64,000 nt of DNA from Eudromia elegans (taxonomy: Eukaryota; Chordata; Aves; Tinamiformes; Tinamidae): NCBI GenBank assembly GCA_003342815.1, contig PTEX01000133.1:248001-312000 (forward strand), written 5' to 3'. The first letter of the stretch is position 1. The number at the start of each line of letters is the position of its first letter. Position numbers and translations under genes: made by a program. Shown one piece after another: positions 35,157-47,973 of the stretch. The notes under the pieces were generated by a model that made no database searches, was not told where the DNA came from, and worked only from the letters and a program-made list of their open reading frames with translations.

Positions 35157-37959
35157 GGCATCCCCGAGCCACAGACCTGCTCAGAAACCCTCGCAGGGCA
35201 TCTCAGAGGAGGTGAAATACTGGTCACTTGCGAGGGAGAGAATAACAATAAAGAGAGAATGAACGTTCCCCGAGTGCTTCCTAAAACAAAACAAAAAAAA
35301 ATCTGATATGCAGCCTGTGTGCTCACACAATTATGAAGCTCCTAGCTCTGAGCTGGAACAGATGGAATTTTTTCCCCCTGCCTCTCTTTGGTGATAAGGT
35401 GAATGGTTTCCTCAAGGGAGCAGGAGGCAGAACTGCTGAGCTCGCAAGGCTCGTGCCAAGCAGCTGGTTGGTTATAAAAGTGAGGGCACCTCCGGGCAGG
35501 GGCTGGGAGGGAGGCAGGCTGGCCTTGCTGTCACCAGGCTTCCAAGAAGAATTGAAAGGGGTCATGGATGCGGCATGCGAAATGGAAAAACAATTGAGCT
35601 GTGCTACAAGGCTATTTGGAAAACGATGCAGATTTTCTTTGTATTTATTTTATTCAAGCGCGGCTTATTTCCTCTGGACCTTTTCATACTGCAGCTTGTA
35701 AATTCAGCTGGAGCGTTGGCCTCCCAGGAAAACTTCGAGCTCCAGCAGAGAGGCCGGTGCCAGGAAATGGGGAAAGGAAAGCGCGGACGGCAGGACGGGT
35801 TTGCTCTGAAGCAGCCCAGAAGTCTCAAAGAGCTTCTGAACATCTAATCAATCAGTCCTCACACAACCTTTACCTGTAGTATTAACCCTGGTTTACACGT
35901 ACGAAGAGGGAAACCCTGCGAGCGGCAAGCGTGGGGCTCTGGGAGCCCGATATCCTGGGGCTCCTTCTGCGCTTTCTTACACCTGAAAGCTCCAGAGCGG
36001 CCTCCAGCCCCTGGATAACGCCAAGAACAGCCTGAATGCAGGTACGTGAATAACCTCCTTGGGACTGTCTTGTCTACAGGGACTCCTTCCCCTGGCGGAG
36101 CAGGTAGGAGAACGCGGAGGAGCCGCCTGCAGCAGGGCACCCCAAACCACCCATTCTTGAACCAGATTTGAATGAAAATAGTCTGAAACTACCTCTAAAG
36201 CAGGTAGAAACAAAGCAAGCAGGCACACAGCTCCTCCATGCGCTTTCTGAAAGAGAAAACCCTAAACGCATTTAAAAGTATTGATCAGCTCAGTAGCTGG
36301 CTGAGTCCAGCCCGGCCTTTCCAAAAGCAACTGCATAATTAACTTTGAGAAACATTAGCAGATTCTTTTCAATAGCTGGAAAAGATGAAACCCATGTTAG
36401 GCATATAATGAATGACACATAATGGCCGTCTCCTCGTGGCACTTTGATTTCTCTCTCCCTCTCCCGTTCCTTTCTTTCCTGAAGCCCAGACATCTTGTTG
36501 GCTGATGTTATTTTCATGGGGCATCGTCCCCCTTGCTCCTCCACCCGTTTCTGCAGAGCCCGGGGCTGGGGCAGCTCAGATAAGCATCAGAACGTGGAAA
36601 TGCTCCTGCGTCTCGGCCACCCACCGGCTGCAGCCCTGCCCGTGCAGGGCACAAAGGCAGCGGTATTCCAGGCGGATGCGAGCGGAGCCGGCAGCAGCGA
36701 TCCGGGTGACGCAGCATCTCCGGGCAGGAGGGCGGCGTGGTCCAAGGAGCTCAGTGACTGCATCCAGCGGTGCCCCATGCACGAGGAGGAGGAGGAGGAA
36801 GCGGCCTTGGCATCTCTGCTGCCTCTGGAGAGAAATTGTTTGTGGTCTGCGATGTCAGCGAGCGCTGCCCTCCATTCCCTTCCCAATCACAGCACAACAA
36901 AGCCGTTTGGATTTCTGAAATGTCACTGTGTCTGCCGGAGACCTGCTGCAGACAAGGTAATTATCCCTTCCCGTCACCCTCTCTCATTCTGACTTGTTAA
37001 AAAAAAAAAAGAAAAACCAACACAGCGTTTTGCCAAGTCTGTCAACTGGTATTCCCAGAAACGCTCCCGTTTTCCAGGGCCCGGGGCAAAGCAGGACGGC
37101 TCCTCGGAAAGCCCAGCAAGGCCCACGATGGCTGCTCGGCCGATGCCCTACAAGCCCCTCCACTGACCTCCTCCGGGCCTGTTTCAGTGAAGGACATCAA
37201 AGAGGAGGGGTTTTTTTCACTTGCAGATGTAAATCCCTGCAGAAAGAGATCTCTGCAGCAGATAATGGTTGTAAACTGCTTAATACCCGGATTCTGTGGC
37301 AGCAGGTCTCAAAGAAGAGGAAGGGTAGAGGATGTCCAGCTCTCCTGGACTTCAAAGGGAGATTAACTCCATGGGCCGTGTGAGAAAAACATCTTGGCTC
37401 TAATGCTCATTCTAGTTAATACTGAAAATAGTGATTTTTTTACTTATTTATTGCAGCGTGGTTTTGGTTCTCTAAAGAGCTAAAATGGAATCCACAGCCT
37501 CTTTCCTCTTAGGCAAGATGTACTTGGCTGCACCCTCTGCAATCCACGGGACACAGGGATGTCCTGGATTCGGCCATAGGAGCCACAGGGCTTCTGAGCC
37601 AGAAGAGAGAGAAGCAACGCAGGAACAAGTGAGGAACCGATTGAGACTTCGGGCATGATGGACCCAAGTAAAATAACAGAACCACCCTGGGAAGAAAGCA
37701 GTGCTAGCAATATTCCAGTTCTGGACACACGTTTGGGCAGCTATCAACTTGTCTGAATTAGGCTGATCATTAAAATAAGATCCTTTCTTGCTTTCCTGCC
37801 TCATACATATGGTAACAGATTAAATTACACCGGGGATAAGTTAAATTCTCTTCAGTTCTTGGTAGTATTCCTGCCAAGTGCTGGGGTTTGGTATTTCTTA
37901 ACCATAAACAAGTGGCTGTTTTTCTGCTGAATAAAAAAAGCACATTTTAAAGTGGAGAG

Positions 37960-38260
37960 ATCTTATCTTTCATTTTGTATAGATCAGTTCTGCAGTATCC
38001 TGATGTATTTATAGTTTTAATACATAACGATAAATGCCCCCTAAACAAGGGATATTGCACCTTTAGATTACTATTATAGCTTTATTGCTCATTGTAGTCA
38101 TAAATTAACAGCTTCCCCTAGCAATGCTAAAAGAGTGTGGAATTAGGTTACAATGTACATACACAAAAGCCTATTACGGCATTGCTATTCTATAAAAGTC
38201 TTTATAGTTTTTAAGTGTACACCTATAAGTGTTTCAATTAAAGGACTACATGCTTGCCTC
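37960..38260. promoter_or_regulatory. Candidate regulatory block
   Basis: About 300 A/T-rich bases with almost no CpG, and with CTTATCTTTC (GATA-type), TTTAATACATAACGATAAATG, CATAAATTAACAG and AATTAGG. No open frame of note and no repeat signature. Confidence 0.27.
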
Positions 38261-38579
38261 GTAATTGCCCTCCCATTTGAGCGAGGCTTTTGCAGCAGAA
38301 AAGAAAGAGGCAAGACTAAAAGGTGGAAAATTGGAATATAAAACACCGAAAATGAAATTGCTATAAAAAGAAAACCAAGGGCTTAAATTATGCTTATTAG
38401 AGCCATTTACATGGTCTTAACTCTTCTGCTGTGGTTGTTGGGGGGATCCACTGTTTGGGTCTGAGGACAAACAACAGGTTCTTTGAGAGAGCTGCTTGGA
38501 GGCGCCGGCCACGCTGCCCATCAATCCCGGGCACAAAGCGGCTTCCCTCGTGGAGAGCAGCTGGTGCCGTGAATCACTC

Positions 38580-38605
38580 GAGAAGGACCACGGAGAAGGA
38601 CCATG
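38580..38605 (+). repeat. 13-base tandem duplication
   Basis: GAGAAGGACCACG at 38580-38592 is followed by GAGAAGGACCATG at 38593-38605, and GAGACC begins a third. One base differs between the copies. Confidence 0.88.
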
Positions 38606-41600
38606 GAGACCCTTCAAGGGTTGTCCCCTTCAAGGATGGACAACGTGACACAAAGATGAACTCCAGAGCAGAGAGCCCAAGAGCAGAAGCCAGATACTGG
38701 GACAAGAGCCTCATCCCAACCTTTCAGAAGGATGATGCCTTCCGGTAGGCAAAGTAAATGACGTTAAATTCCTGTTACAAGGAGGGTAGGGTTTGCTGCA
38801 GACAGTACAGAATAAAGGCTTCAGTAGCTGCCTCTGAGCTCAAACCACGAACTGGGGCCCATTTTGCTCTGCTCATCAGAGCAGGACAAGAAGGGAAGAT
38901 GGGGTCTACTGTGGGTAGGTCTGCTGGGTTGGGTATAACCAAGTGAAAACCAAGCCTGAGAAATCACATCCAAGCCAGTGTCCTGGTCTCAGGCAACAGA
39001 GCAGCTCTTGAGCAAACACGACTCTTGCTCATCTAAGAAGAAAGAGTTGTCCCTATGATAGAGGACTATGAGATGGCAACTGGCACTGTAAAGGTAAATT
39101 TGAGTTCCTATACTCTATGAAGATGCCCCAGGACTGGTTACCTTCTTTGTGGTACTTCTACGTGCAATTCTCCAAGAATTAAGCAATGGGATGGAAAGTG
39201 GAAATGGGTAACACTTGATAAGCAGCAGGCATTAATTAATGCTACATTACAATGGAATTCAGCTGAAATAATGTATGGAGGCCACATGAATAGTAAAAGG
39301 AAATTCATCATGGTTAATGTTATTACACTGAATGTCAAAGGCAGCAGTGATGATTTGCCACTTACTGTATAATGTAAAGTAATCTAAATGTAATTTTGGT
39401 TGGATAGCCTTGAACATCCATATTAAGCAGAACCAGCAGAAAAACTAGGAATTTTCCATCCTACCCATGAGTACCACAACACTCGTAGCCCCCTACAAGG
39501 CCAGCAGCAAAGTGCTGCAGCCCTTTGCCATGACACAACCTGTACATGTTTCAGACACAGGTGTAGTCCATTTGCCCTCCATTTTAATATTAGCTATAAT
39601 GCTTGCAGAAAACCATTGCTTTTCTGACCTTGAAAAACATCACATCAGATTCTGTAGCTCTTTTCTCTCTCCATCATAAATTCACCTATCACAAATGTAT
39701 ATATTATCCTTATTGACAACCTTTTTGATCCACAGCTTTTTATACCCCAGCTACTTTCAACAATACTACGTACGGCCCCAGCCCCACAAAAGGGTAAAGT
39801 GGGTGCTACGACTTGTTAGAAGTCAACAGCAAGTCGAAAGAACCAAAGGCATCTATTAATCTTATTTGTCTCTAGAACAACAACAAAAAAAATCCCCTAA
39901 AAATAGCTTACGCAGCAGATTTTTTCTTTGTTATTTCTTCAACATACAAACGCTGCTCTGTTTTCTGAGTTTAGCACTTGTTTTGACTGTTTAAAACGCT
40001 CCAACGGCTACACCAACGTATACCAACCCCCACATCCACCCAAACATAAAAACCGTTCTGGGTGGAACTGTGCATGATTTGTATTTTTATTTCCCCAATC
40101 AATTACATGTTTGGCTGCAGTAAAGACTCTTCAGTAATAAAAGTCTGTTCAAAAGGGTTTCCTAACATCTTATTATTTTTTTCCCTGCTGCAAAAAACTA
40201 CAACTTCTAGTATGAAAAATACAATTCTGTAGAAGCTGTCTGATATCATATTATTCTAAAACATTGGAAAGGATTACTATATGTTCTCTTTTGAAATAAA
40301 AGATTATACAAGGATTTTTTTTAAAAATCCCTATATCAGTATTCATTGCAGGACTATAGATGCTAATTCTTAAAGAGAAATAATGTATAACTTGCAATTT
40401 ATTTTGCTGGTGTCCCGCACAGCTGTTTTGTCATTGAAATAAGAACATTAGAGTCTTTCATTAACTTTAGCTTGTATTTATGAAAAGAAATACACTTATA
40501 TATCATTTAAAAGATTCTAAATGGTTATTATTTATTTATACCAGCCTGGAAGTGTGCTAGCCATTCTGCGTGCACGCCAGCAGAGCTTGCGGTCTGAACA
40601 GTAAACAAATAAACCAAACAGAAGCGAGAAGTCAACTTTTACTTCCCCATATTGCTTTTGTCCCTAGCACACTCCCTGCCTCTTCCACTTCACCCAAATT
40701 TTCATCTCACTTGCAAGTGCTTTTAACCTTTAAGGTCACTTATCTCAGCGGAATTCCTCCTGATTTATACCAAAGCAAGAATAAAGTATGGGCCACGTTA
40801 TGCAGCATGCTCCTCAAAAGAGAATTTGCACCTATCTATTCGTGCTAATACCAGACCCGCAATCGGCTCGCCGCCCCAAAAGTCTGTCTTCTTCCTCCAT
40901 CTCCCACACACTTCTTTTTTTGACCAGTTAAAGACCAACTAAAATGGATCCTCATATGCTAAATAAATCAAAAATTTTCAGCTCTTTACCTTTGCATATT
41001 TGTTAAGAAATTTTGAATTTATCAGAGGGGAATGAGGAAAAAAAAAGGCAGGAAGATATGGAAGCAAGCGGTTAAGACCAATTTTGGGGGGAAGAAATTA
41101 CCATTTTCTGCAGTTCAGAAACCTCCAGAGCATATAAATATTTATAACCTACCCAAGAGGGCACTGGGAAGCAGCTCTCCCGGCCACCCTGCTGCTTTGC
41201 TGCACAGCCCCTTGGCTCGGGCATCGTTGTGACTTACCCTTCAACATCTAGCAACATCTTTACTGTGTCAGATAATCAAGTCTGACTCCGTTTAGTCTTT
41301 AAAAATATTTACTAGCATCTGTGCTCCAAGGCAATCCACCCGATGTGTGCCCACAATGGAAATGAAGAACCATTATTTGCCAGTCCCTCTTCATTTAATT
41401 GTTCTTGGTCTCTTCCTCAATCTTCCATTTCCAACCCAAAGATGAAAAGGAGAATTCAGAGTCCATAGAAAAATGAACCTCAGCCTTTTCCTTTTCTTTG
41501 AAAGAGCCAGGGTGACATTTATGGAATAATTATAGGCAACACAGATAAGTCCAGTAGTTGCAATTTTTCTTTTCAATTCAAGAACCTTTTTAAGTATGTG

Positions 41601-44299
41601 TCATCTTTGGTCACCATTTTTACAGCTACGACAAGTAATTTTTACAGAAAGACTATTAAAGGTTGTAAACTTTAATGATCTTTTTCTTTTTGGGTCCTTG
41701 TTGTTGTAATTAAACAGGGCTATATATATTTAAAAGATAAAAAAATCATATTGCTATGGAAAATCATCACTATGCTCACCACTATGAACTTTAACAGCCC
41801 CACAACCACTGCTCCAGCTATGGCCAGCAATACAAGAGGAGTCATTACTGTAACTAAATTAGACCGTTTGTTTTCTTTCCCTCAAATCGAATTGTGTAGG
41901 AGCTGCTTTATTGCAAAACAGACATTAAAATTCCAGCAAGACCTCAGAGAGAAAGTAATTTCTATTTTATCAGCGCTGTAAAGCTGTCTTTATGTTCTGA
42001 AGGAGGAAATATTGCCGGGATATTTATAGCTTCAGCACCAAAGCCAGTTTGAATAGAAATGTTACTGCGGTCGGCAGAGCTGTCACATTGCTCAGTGGAG
42101 CAGGGAATTTTAGTGAATTTGTGAATTACCGTTTCGGTCCTGACAAGTCTTTCAATGAGGCTGGTGGGTGTCTGGAGCTGTTCTGTGGTTTCGGGATAAT
42201 GATTAAAGCCTCGGATGGCTTTAAGAGGAGGTCTAAATGATATCTCAGAGCTAATCGGTTTCCCTCAACGAGACCCTCTACAAAACACCAGGTTTCCAAA
42301 CTTTGCTGAGCCCCCAGCAGCCACTCAGCACTCGCTGCTCCCCTTTCATTTGCTGCTTTGACTGATTTGGATGTACAGCCGTGTTGCCCAGTAACTACCC
42401 TGTAGCACAAAGACGGCAGATTTTGCATTGTTGCTAAATATTTCCTTAAAGGATTAGCAATTTTTTGTTTCATCACCTTTGTGTTGCAGCCAGGTACTGT
42501 ACCTATTAATCTTTGTCATAGTCCTTTATAGTAGGTTTAATGCAGCCATTAAAGAGATGAATAAACTGATGCATGGCAAGAATGAGATCATTCGTCTTCG
42601 CAAACTTTCTAAGTCGCTGGCACTGACAGGGGAGAACCTTGAATTTTTTAACTGTATATATGGCCACCATGGCCTTTGTAATTAAATGGGATTACTAATA
42701 GGCTACACTGGGAGAAAACTTAAAATAAATCCACTGAGCCCCTGGTTGAACCCTCCGTTATCACCCTTGTGGCAATGGATTGTTTCAGCAGTTCACAGCA
42801 GCAGCAGCATGAACACGGTGGAAGTTGGTCTAACAAACGCTCCTATCCTGCTGTAAACAAAATAATTTGTATTGTGGCAGCAAAACAGACACGGCTCTAA
42901 CTGTTGGTAAGGTCAGACTGAGCCCCCTCTCGCCACGGCACTCGTGGCTCTGCAGTATTTCTCGGAGACATCGACTCCTGCCAGTCCTGCAGGAGAGGAT
43001 TTTTCTTCCGGGACCTTCATGTTATTGGATCCGATCCCCCTTTCAGAGGAGCGATGCCTGACAGGGCAGCCCCTTGTCATCTGAGGGCCGTTCCACCTTG
43101 CAGAGCCCACATCTATTGAGCTCCGAGCACTACATTCCCTTGTTAACATCAACAAACTCACCTGCCCAGGTGCCAGCAACAGAGACACCAGTGACCTCCT
43201 GAAGTATGAAATGCCACTAGCACTCTAAAGAAAAACCAGCAAAGGTGGATGAATTTTGGTCATTTCGCCTTATAACTGAGACTTTTGCTTTGCATTAGCA
43301 GTAGACAAATGCAACTGCTCTGCAAAGGTGGGATCTGTGCGCAGTATCAGTGGGTTATTTTCTTATCATCTTAGGTGAGCAACTAGGACTATGAGCAGTG
43401 CAGAGCCTCTGCCACCCAGAGCAGCTCCCTAAGCTGCCTGGCTTAGCCTTAATTGGAATTTGTGTGTAGCGCATTTATCTCCCCTTCACATCTATAAATA
43501 AAGCTGGTGTTTTGGCAATTACTGATGTCTGCTGTCATTTTGCAAGGCTGGGTTTTTGATGAAGCATGTGGTATTATAGGCTAATATTTCTCATTGCTAT
43601 CGTTCTCTAATTCTATTTCTTTATGGAAATACAGCTACAATTTTATGCGCAATGATTCTTTCCATTTGTTTATCTTCCTCCCCCACTGAAGGAATAGGAG
43701 GGAGGCTGCGTGACCATGAGAGCCATTTGGCTGGGTGCAACCCAGGGAAAGAGGAGGAGGCTCCATGCAAATGTTTGCTGGGGGAATCTCTAAGAGAGGG
43801 GGGAGCCCCCATCACCCCGGGAGGGTGCCAGGGTTGCCAGGGCACAGGAGAGAAAACAGGGCAAGGAGACAAAGTGCGTTTGAGCTTCACAGAGCGGAGC
43901 GCATCCCCGACCCCACAGCAGGCACAGTTATATTTGCAAGCATTTTTTTCCTCACTGGTTTCTGTTTCTTGCTGAACTTATCTTGTTGCCTGATTTTTGT
44001 TTTAATCGACCATTTTCCTCCCCATTATCTTTACTCTTCAGCTTCTTTTTTCACCCCTTGCCCCTTTGTGTCCTGTGGCTCTCACTGCATCATTAGTTTA
44101 TTTCTCCTTCCACTCTTTCCTATGCACTCCTATGAAGCCTAGAGTTCACCTGCATCCACCTAAATCCTCTTCCCACTGAATCCCACCAAATCTCATTCCC
44201 ACTGGATTCCCATGCAAAGGACATGAGCCATCTTTACCATCCTTGTCTCTGACACGTCTTTTCCAACCTATGCTCTATTTTCTGTGCATCTTTTCCTGC

Positions 44300-44560
44300 C
44301 ATATTTAATCGCTTATCACAGACCTGATCCAGCTCCTACCGGTGTCAGAGAAGACTCCCATTGCTATTAATAGCATCTGAATGCGAACCAGAAGCTTTGT
44401 ACCTAGAAGTGATAAATGTCATTTAGAGCCGAGAGCACTCCATAAATAATGGGATCAGGCCTGATGCTTCTGCATAGCTAATGCAATCAGTCCCAATGAA
44501 ACTAAATGCAGAAGCATTGCCTTCTGCTGTGCTAGGCCTTCAACGGACACACATCCCGAG
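44300..44560. promoter_or_regulatory. Candidate regulatory block with nested palindromes
   Basis: Holds TGCTATTAATAGCA, a 14-base perfect palindrome with a TAAT core (44362-44375), and a 12-base perfect inverted repeat listed separately (44464-44517). The surrounding sequence has GATAAATG, CATAAATAATGGG and GCTAATGCAATCAG. No coding frame or transposon signature. Confidence 0.35.
44464..44517. repeat. Perfect 12-base inverted repeat, 30-base loop
   Basis: ATGCTTCTGCAT (44464-44475) and ATGCAGAAGCAT (44506-44517) are exact reverse complements separated by 30 bases. The left arm's last bases plus the loop form TGCATAGCTAATGCA (44471-44485), one base short of the palindrome at 33095-33110. It could be a paired binding site or a structured RNA if transcribed. 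No flanking target-site duplication was seen. Confidence 0.9.
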
Positions 44561-45049
44561 GATGTGGATAATAATCAGTAGTTTCAAAGGAATTAGCTGC
44601 CTGTTCATTCTCTCCCTCTTTTCTTTCTCTGCTTCACGAATTTCCTCTTGTGTTTAGCAGACCTATTTATAAAATACAGATTCCTATTGATTCCCAAGGA
44701 GAATGAACATTAATACACCCTAGTGTCCATCTGTTTTCTTCCCCACACAGCAGAAGAAAGATTTATATGACTGTTCTGGGTGTGCTGCTGACCTGCAATT
44801 GAGTCAACAATCAAGTCACACTAAATTAAACAAAGATCTGTCTCTTCCTGGTGCACACAGGCATGCGGGCAAGCCAACCTCTGGCGAGGGCCCTGCCTTC
44901 TCTTGTGGGGCAGCACAAGGTAAACTCATCCAACCCTAACCAGCTTTGTACATGAAGAGGAGTATCAGTCCAGGGAACAGCCTGCACCAGCTCAGCTAAG
45001 CGGTGGATACCAGCTAGTGAGTTCTGCTAGTTCTGTGCTATTTTCAAGG

Positions 45050-45144
45050 TATATTTATATATATATGTTCATATTTATACATACACATGCATATATAAAA
45101 TACACATGCACCAATATACATGTATATACAGATATGCATGCACA
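45050..45144. repeat. Low-complexity TA/CA/TG-rich alternating sequence
   Basis: A decayed alternating purine-pyrimidine microsatellite: a TATATATATATG start, then many short CATACACATGCATATA-like pieces and a final GATATGCATGCACA. Imperfect, so probably old. Confidence 0.85.
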
Positions 45145-47088
45145 TTTGCTCTACCTACCTCAATAGATGCGCTCCATAATTAGGTGTACTTCTTTTAAGC
45201 CACGATCAGGACATTTCTAGGCCTTCAAGAGCTCCACTAAGCTGCTGCGTCCCAGAAAGGGCTTTGAAAAACCATAGGGAAGACACCACAAAACATCTCA
45301 AGATACCATAATTACTCTTTGAATAGTTTTTCCAGTCACTGTTCAGGTCCTGCCTATTTGCATGAAAGGCCAACCAGAAGCTCTCTAGCTTTAGGATTTA
45401 AACCTTACTGTATAGGAAATATACTGTATTTTACCCCAGGAAATTAATCTGTAGATTGTTGTGTAGATAAAGAAAAATCTAAGTTCCTTTAATGTCCTTT
45501 ATCTGCTTCTTATCACTATTCAGTATATTTTCTAGTAAACTTGGCTGACTCAGTGGCTTACATTTCTGCAATTTCTTTTTCCTGTTTTCAGCAGTGACAT
45601 TCATGAACTGCCAGGCAGCCTGGACATATGGACCAGCAAGTAAATCTTCATCCTTTTTGCATTAATTCATAGTTCAGAGTCTCACTGCGCTGCCAAGGGA
45701 CGGAATAACAAAAGGGACAGCGAGAGGTTCGTAAGTTCGTAAATACGTGACAAGCAGTCTTGTCTCACTGCATCCTTCAGCACACTGTACACTAAAAAAT
45801 CATAATTTAATATAGACTTAAGTAGAGTGAAAGCCAGCGCCAGATTTTTATCAGTCCTAATTTTAGGTTGAATAAAAAAATCAGTGGGAGAAAAAAATGT
45901 AAGCTGACATAATTTGTTAAACATCTGGAGTAAGACATAATCTATGCAGATGTTTTACAATTAAGACAGGTTACAAGGAAAATAAAATATATTTTGTTTT
46001 GTCTTTGCTCATTAATATAAATTGACATCTGCTGCGTCTGGAGGTACAGGCTACCTTTCCCTGCCATCACCATCCATCTGCCATAATAATGCAGCTGAGC
46101 ATCATCTGTCCCTTCAGTTATCCTTGGTAGGTTTGGGCCTGGAGAGGCTGTTTGTGATGATACGGAGGCTGTATTTCGGACACATCAAATATTTTCTTAC
46201 TTTGCAAGCAAAATTCTTGACAAATAGGCTTGGGCTCTTTCGAGCTGTACTGGAAAAGTCCCTCTCACACACAGGAACTTTCACATTCAGACACTCTGAG
46301 CGTAATTTTGCATTTCTTTCCAAAGGAGTCCAAGGACCTAGCAGCAGACACTTGGAAGTTCTAAATTCCACAAGGAATCCTGCTCCTTTATGCAATCAGA
46401 GCTGGCGAGTGTCTGGAGCATTAGTCCTTGCAGAGGGTCCTGTCACCAACGCAGCAGCCCCAGCTCCCTTGCGGCTCTCCCATAGTCCAGGATTATTCCC
46501 ACTGCCAACCTCTCCAATGAGGCCATGCAAACCACGGTCTAAAACACCCCTGTGTTTTTCCTTCATCTGCTTTTAATTTTTTTTTTTTTCCTTTTGATTG
46601 AATCCACAGGGATTTGGAGGCAAGAACACGTGCCCTGCATGATGAAAGACCTAAATGAGACTGCAGGGAGGACAGGACCTGTGCCTGCACCACTTGTGCA
46701 CCGGAGGAGCTGGACCGCATGTCAAACACTTCAGAGAATGAGGGGAAAAATAAGCTTGAAGTAACTCCTGGCATAAACCTTCAGGGACCTAATGAAAAAT
46801 TGCCACCAAATGAAAGCGTTACAAGAAAATGGATGGAGAATAAGAGAGGAATATCAGAAAAATCAGATGACATGTTTAAAAGGGCAAAACATCAATATTG
46901 CCCACAGAATTGATAAAATGTGTCACTTTTAAAGGATGCTGTAAAGCAGAGAGATCATGAAATGCATTATGACTATGAAAGGGAGGAAGAAAGAGCAAGA
47001 AAAAAACCCCAAGCATCTACCCTTACAGATCGTTCAAGTATCCAAAGCAGCAGATTTTATCTTCAAGAATACACATGTTTATATCCCT

Positions 47089-47145
47089 ACATATATATAT
47101 ATACACACACACACACACACCCATATACACACACATTATACACAT
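47089..47145. repeat. Compound (AT)n(AC)n microsatellite
   Basis: About six AT units (47091-47102) are followed directly by nine AC units (47103-47120), then an imperfect CCATATACACACACATTATAC tail. A standard dinucleotide microsatellite, likely length-polymorphic. Confidence 0.95.
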
Positions 47146-47888
47146 GAATATATGAGGGAAGGCGCTATATAGACCTATGGGATCTTTATCTGTGAAGAAG
47201 CTCTGCCCACACTGTCTAGAATAAATAGCTTGAGAAACAAAACTGGAGGGTTTCAAATATGTACAACTTGTGGCTTGTGTGGGGCTACAGGGCTTAGTTC
47301 TTCCTTCTGTTTTAGTTTGTGTTCATTCAGAAGCCAAAATATACTCCCAAGAGAACAGCTTGAGGTTTAGAAAGGGCTTGTGATGTTCCTGGACTGCTGC
47401 AACGGGTATCTCAGGGCTAAGCAGAACAAACCCAATGGATCAATCCATATTCTAAATATGCATTAGTTGCTGTATATTCAGCCAGTGCAGATGGAAAATG
47501 GCAAAAATAAGAAAACAGGACCCTGAATCCCAGAGCAGTCACAAGGTTTTCGGCTGAAGTAAAACTAGAAGCTCTCAGGGAGGGTCAACAGGGAGACAAA
47601 AGAATATTTCAGGAAAAAAAAAAAGGCAGAAGTTGAATTGAATCCAAAGGCCGTAACACTCGGTGCTGTCAGCGGTGGACAAGCAGTAAGAGATCGCCCA
47701 AGTCTCAGCTCAACAAGTACCTCTCCTAGACCCAACCTAGAGAACGCAGCCTTGTCCGGGTGCCTCGAGGATCTCCACCTATGTTCACACCTGGGCTGCT
47801 ACCCCAAGAAGCCTCTTCTCTGCAGAGACCCAATTACTCGGTGCTTTCCTCACCGCGCTGGGGTCCTCTCAGGAGAGCATCTGTAAAC

Positions 47889-47973
47889 GTGGGACGCAAT
47901 GGTGGGACGCAATGGTGGGACGCAATGGTGGGACGCAATGGTGGGACGCAATGGTGGGACGCAAAGGTGGGAC
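47889..47973 (+). repeat. 13-base minisatellite, 6.5 copies
   Basis: Unit GTGGGACGCAATG. Five identical copies run from 47889 to 47953, a sixth (47954-47966) has one change (AAAG for AATG), and a 7-base partial copy ends at 47973. Each unit has one CpG. The near-perfect identity implies recent expansion or homogenisation and likely copy-number variation. Since 13 is not a multiple of three, it would shift frame if translated, so it is not a coding repeat. Confidence 0.97.

Larger units (their letters stand above)
31501..37380. other. Non-coding interval with small tandem duplications
   Basis: No gene recognised. Contains several separate small tandem repeats (31968-32007, 33783-33850, 35103-35156), an A15-G-A8 tract (32654-32677), a C-run near 34081-34089, an A-run at 36999-37010 and a GAG run near 36783-36798. 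A/T-rich parts: 32200-32300, 32520-32780, 33000-33290 and 33930-34200. CpG-rich parts: 31730-31800, 31890-32130, 32318-32487 and 36640-36760. Confidence 0.55.
37381..47888. other. AT-rich, mostly CpG-poor non-coding tract
   Basis: Base composition shifts here: CpG-dense patches stop and A/T-rich sequence dominates. No gene recognised. Notable parts: 37960-38260; 40060-40560 (very A/T-rich, with a GGATTTTT/AAAAATCC hairpin at 40312-40330); 41640-42060; 42400-42720; 43440-43630; 44300-44560. A minor 13-base tandem duplication lies at 38580-38605. Frames at 43652-44142 and 46022-46576 resemble no protein family. Confidence 0.55.

Noticed and set aside
42479-42685. Short frame with a hydrophobic start and Lys/Arg-rich remainder
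   Set aside because: Too short to judge and without family resemblance; the surrounding A/T-rich sequence looks like a candidate non-coding element.
47889-47973. CRISPR-like array
   Set aside because: The 13-base units abut with no spacers; it is a minisatellite in a vertebrate-type sequence.
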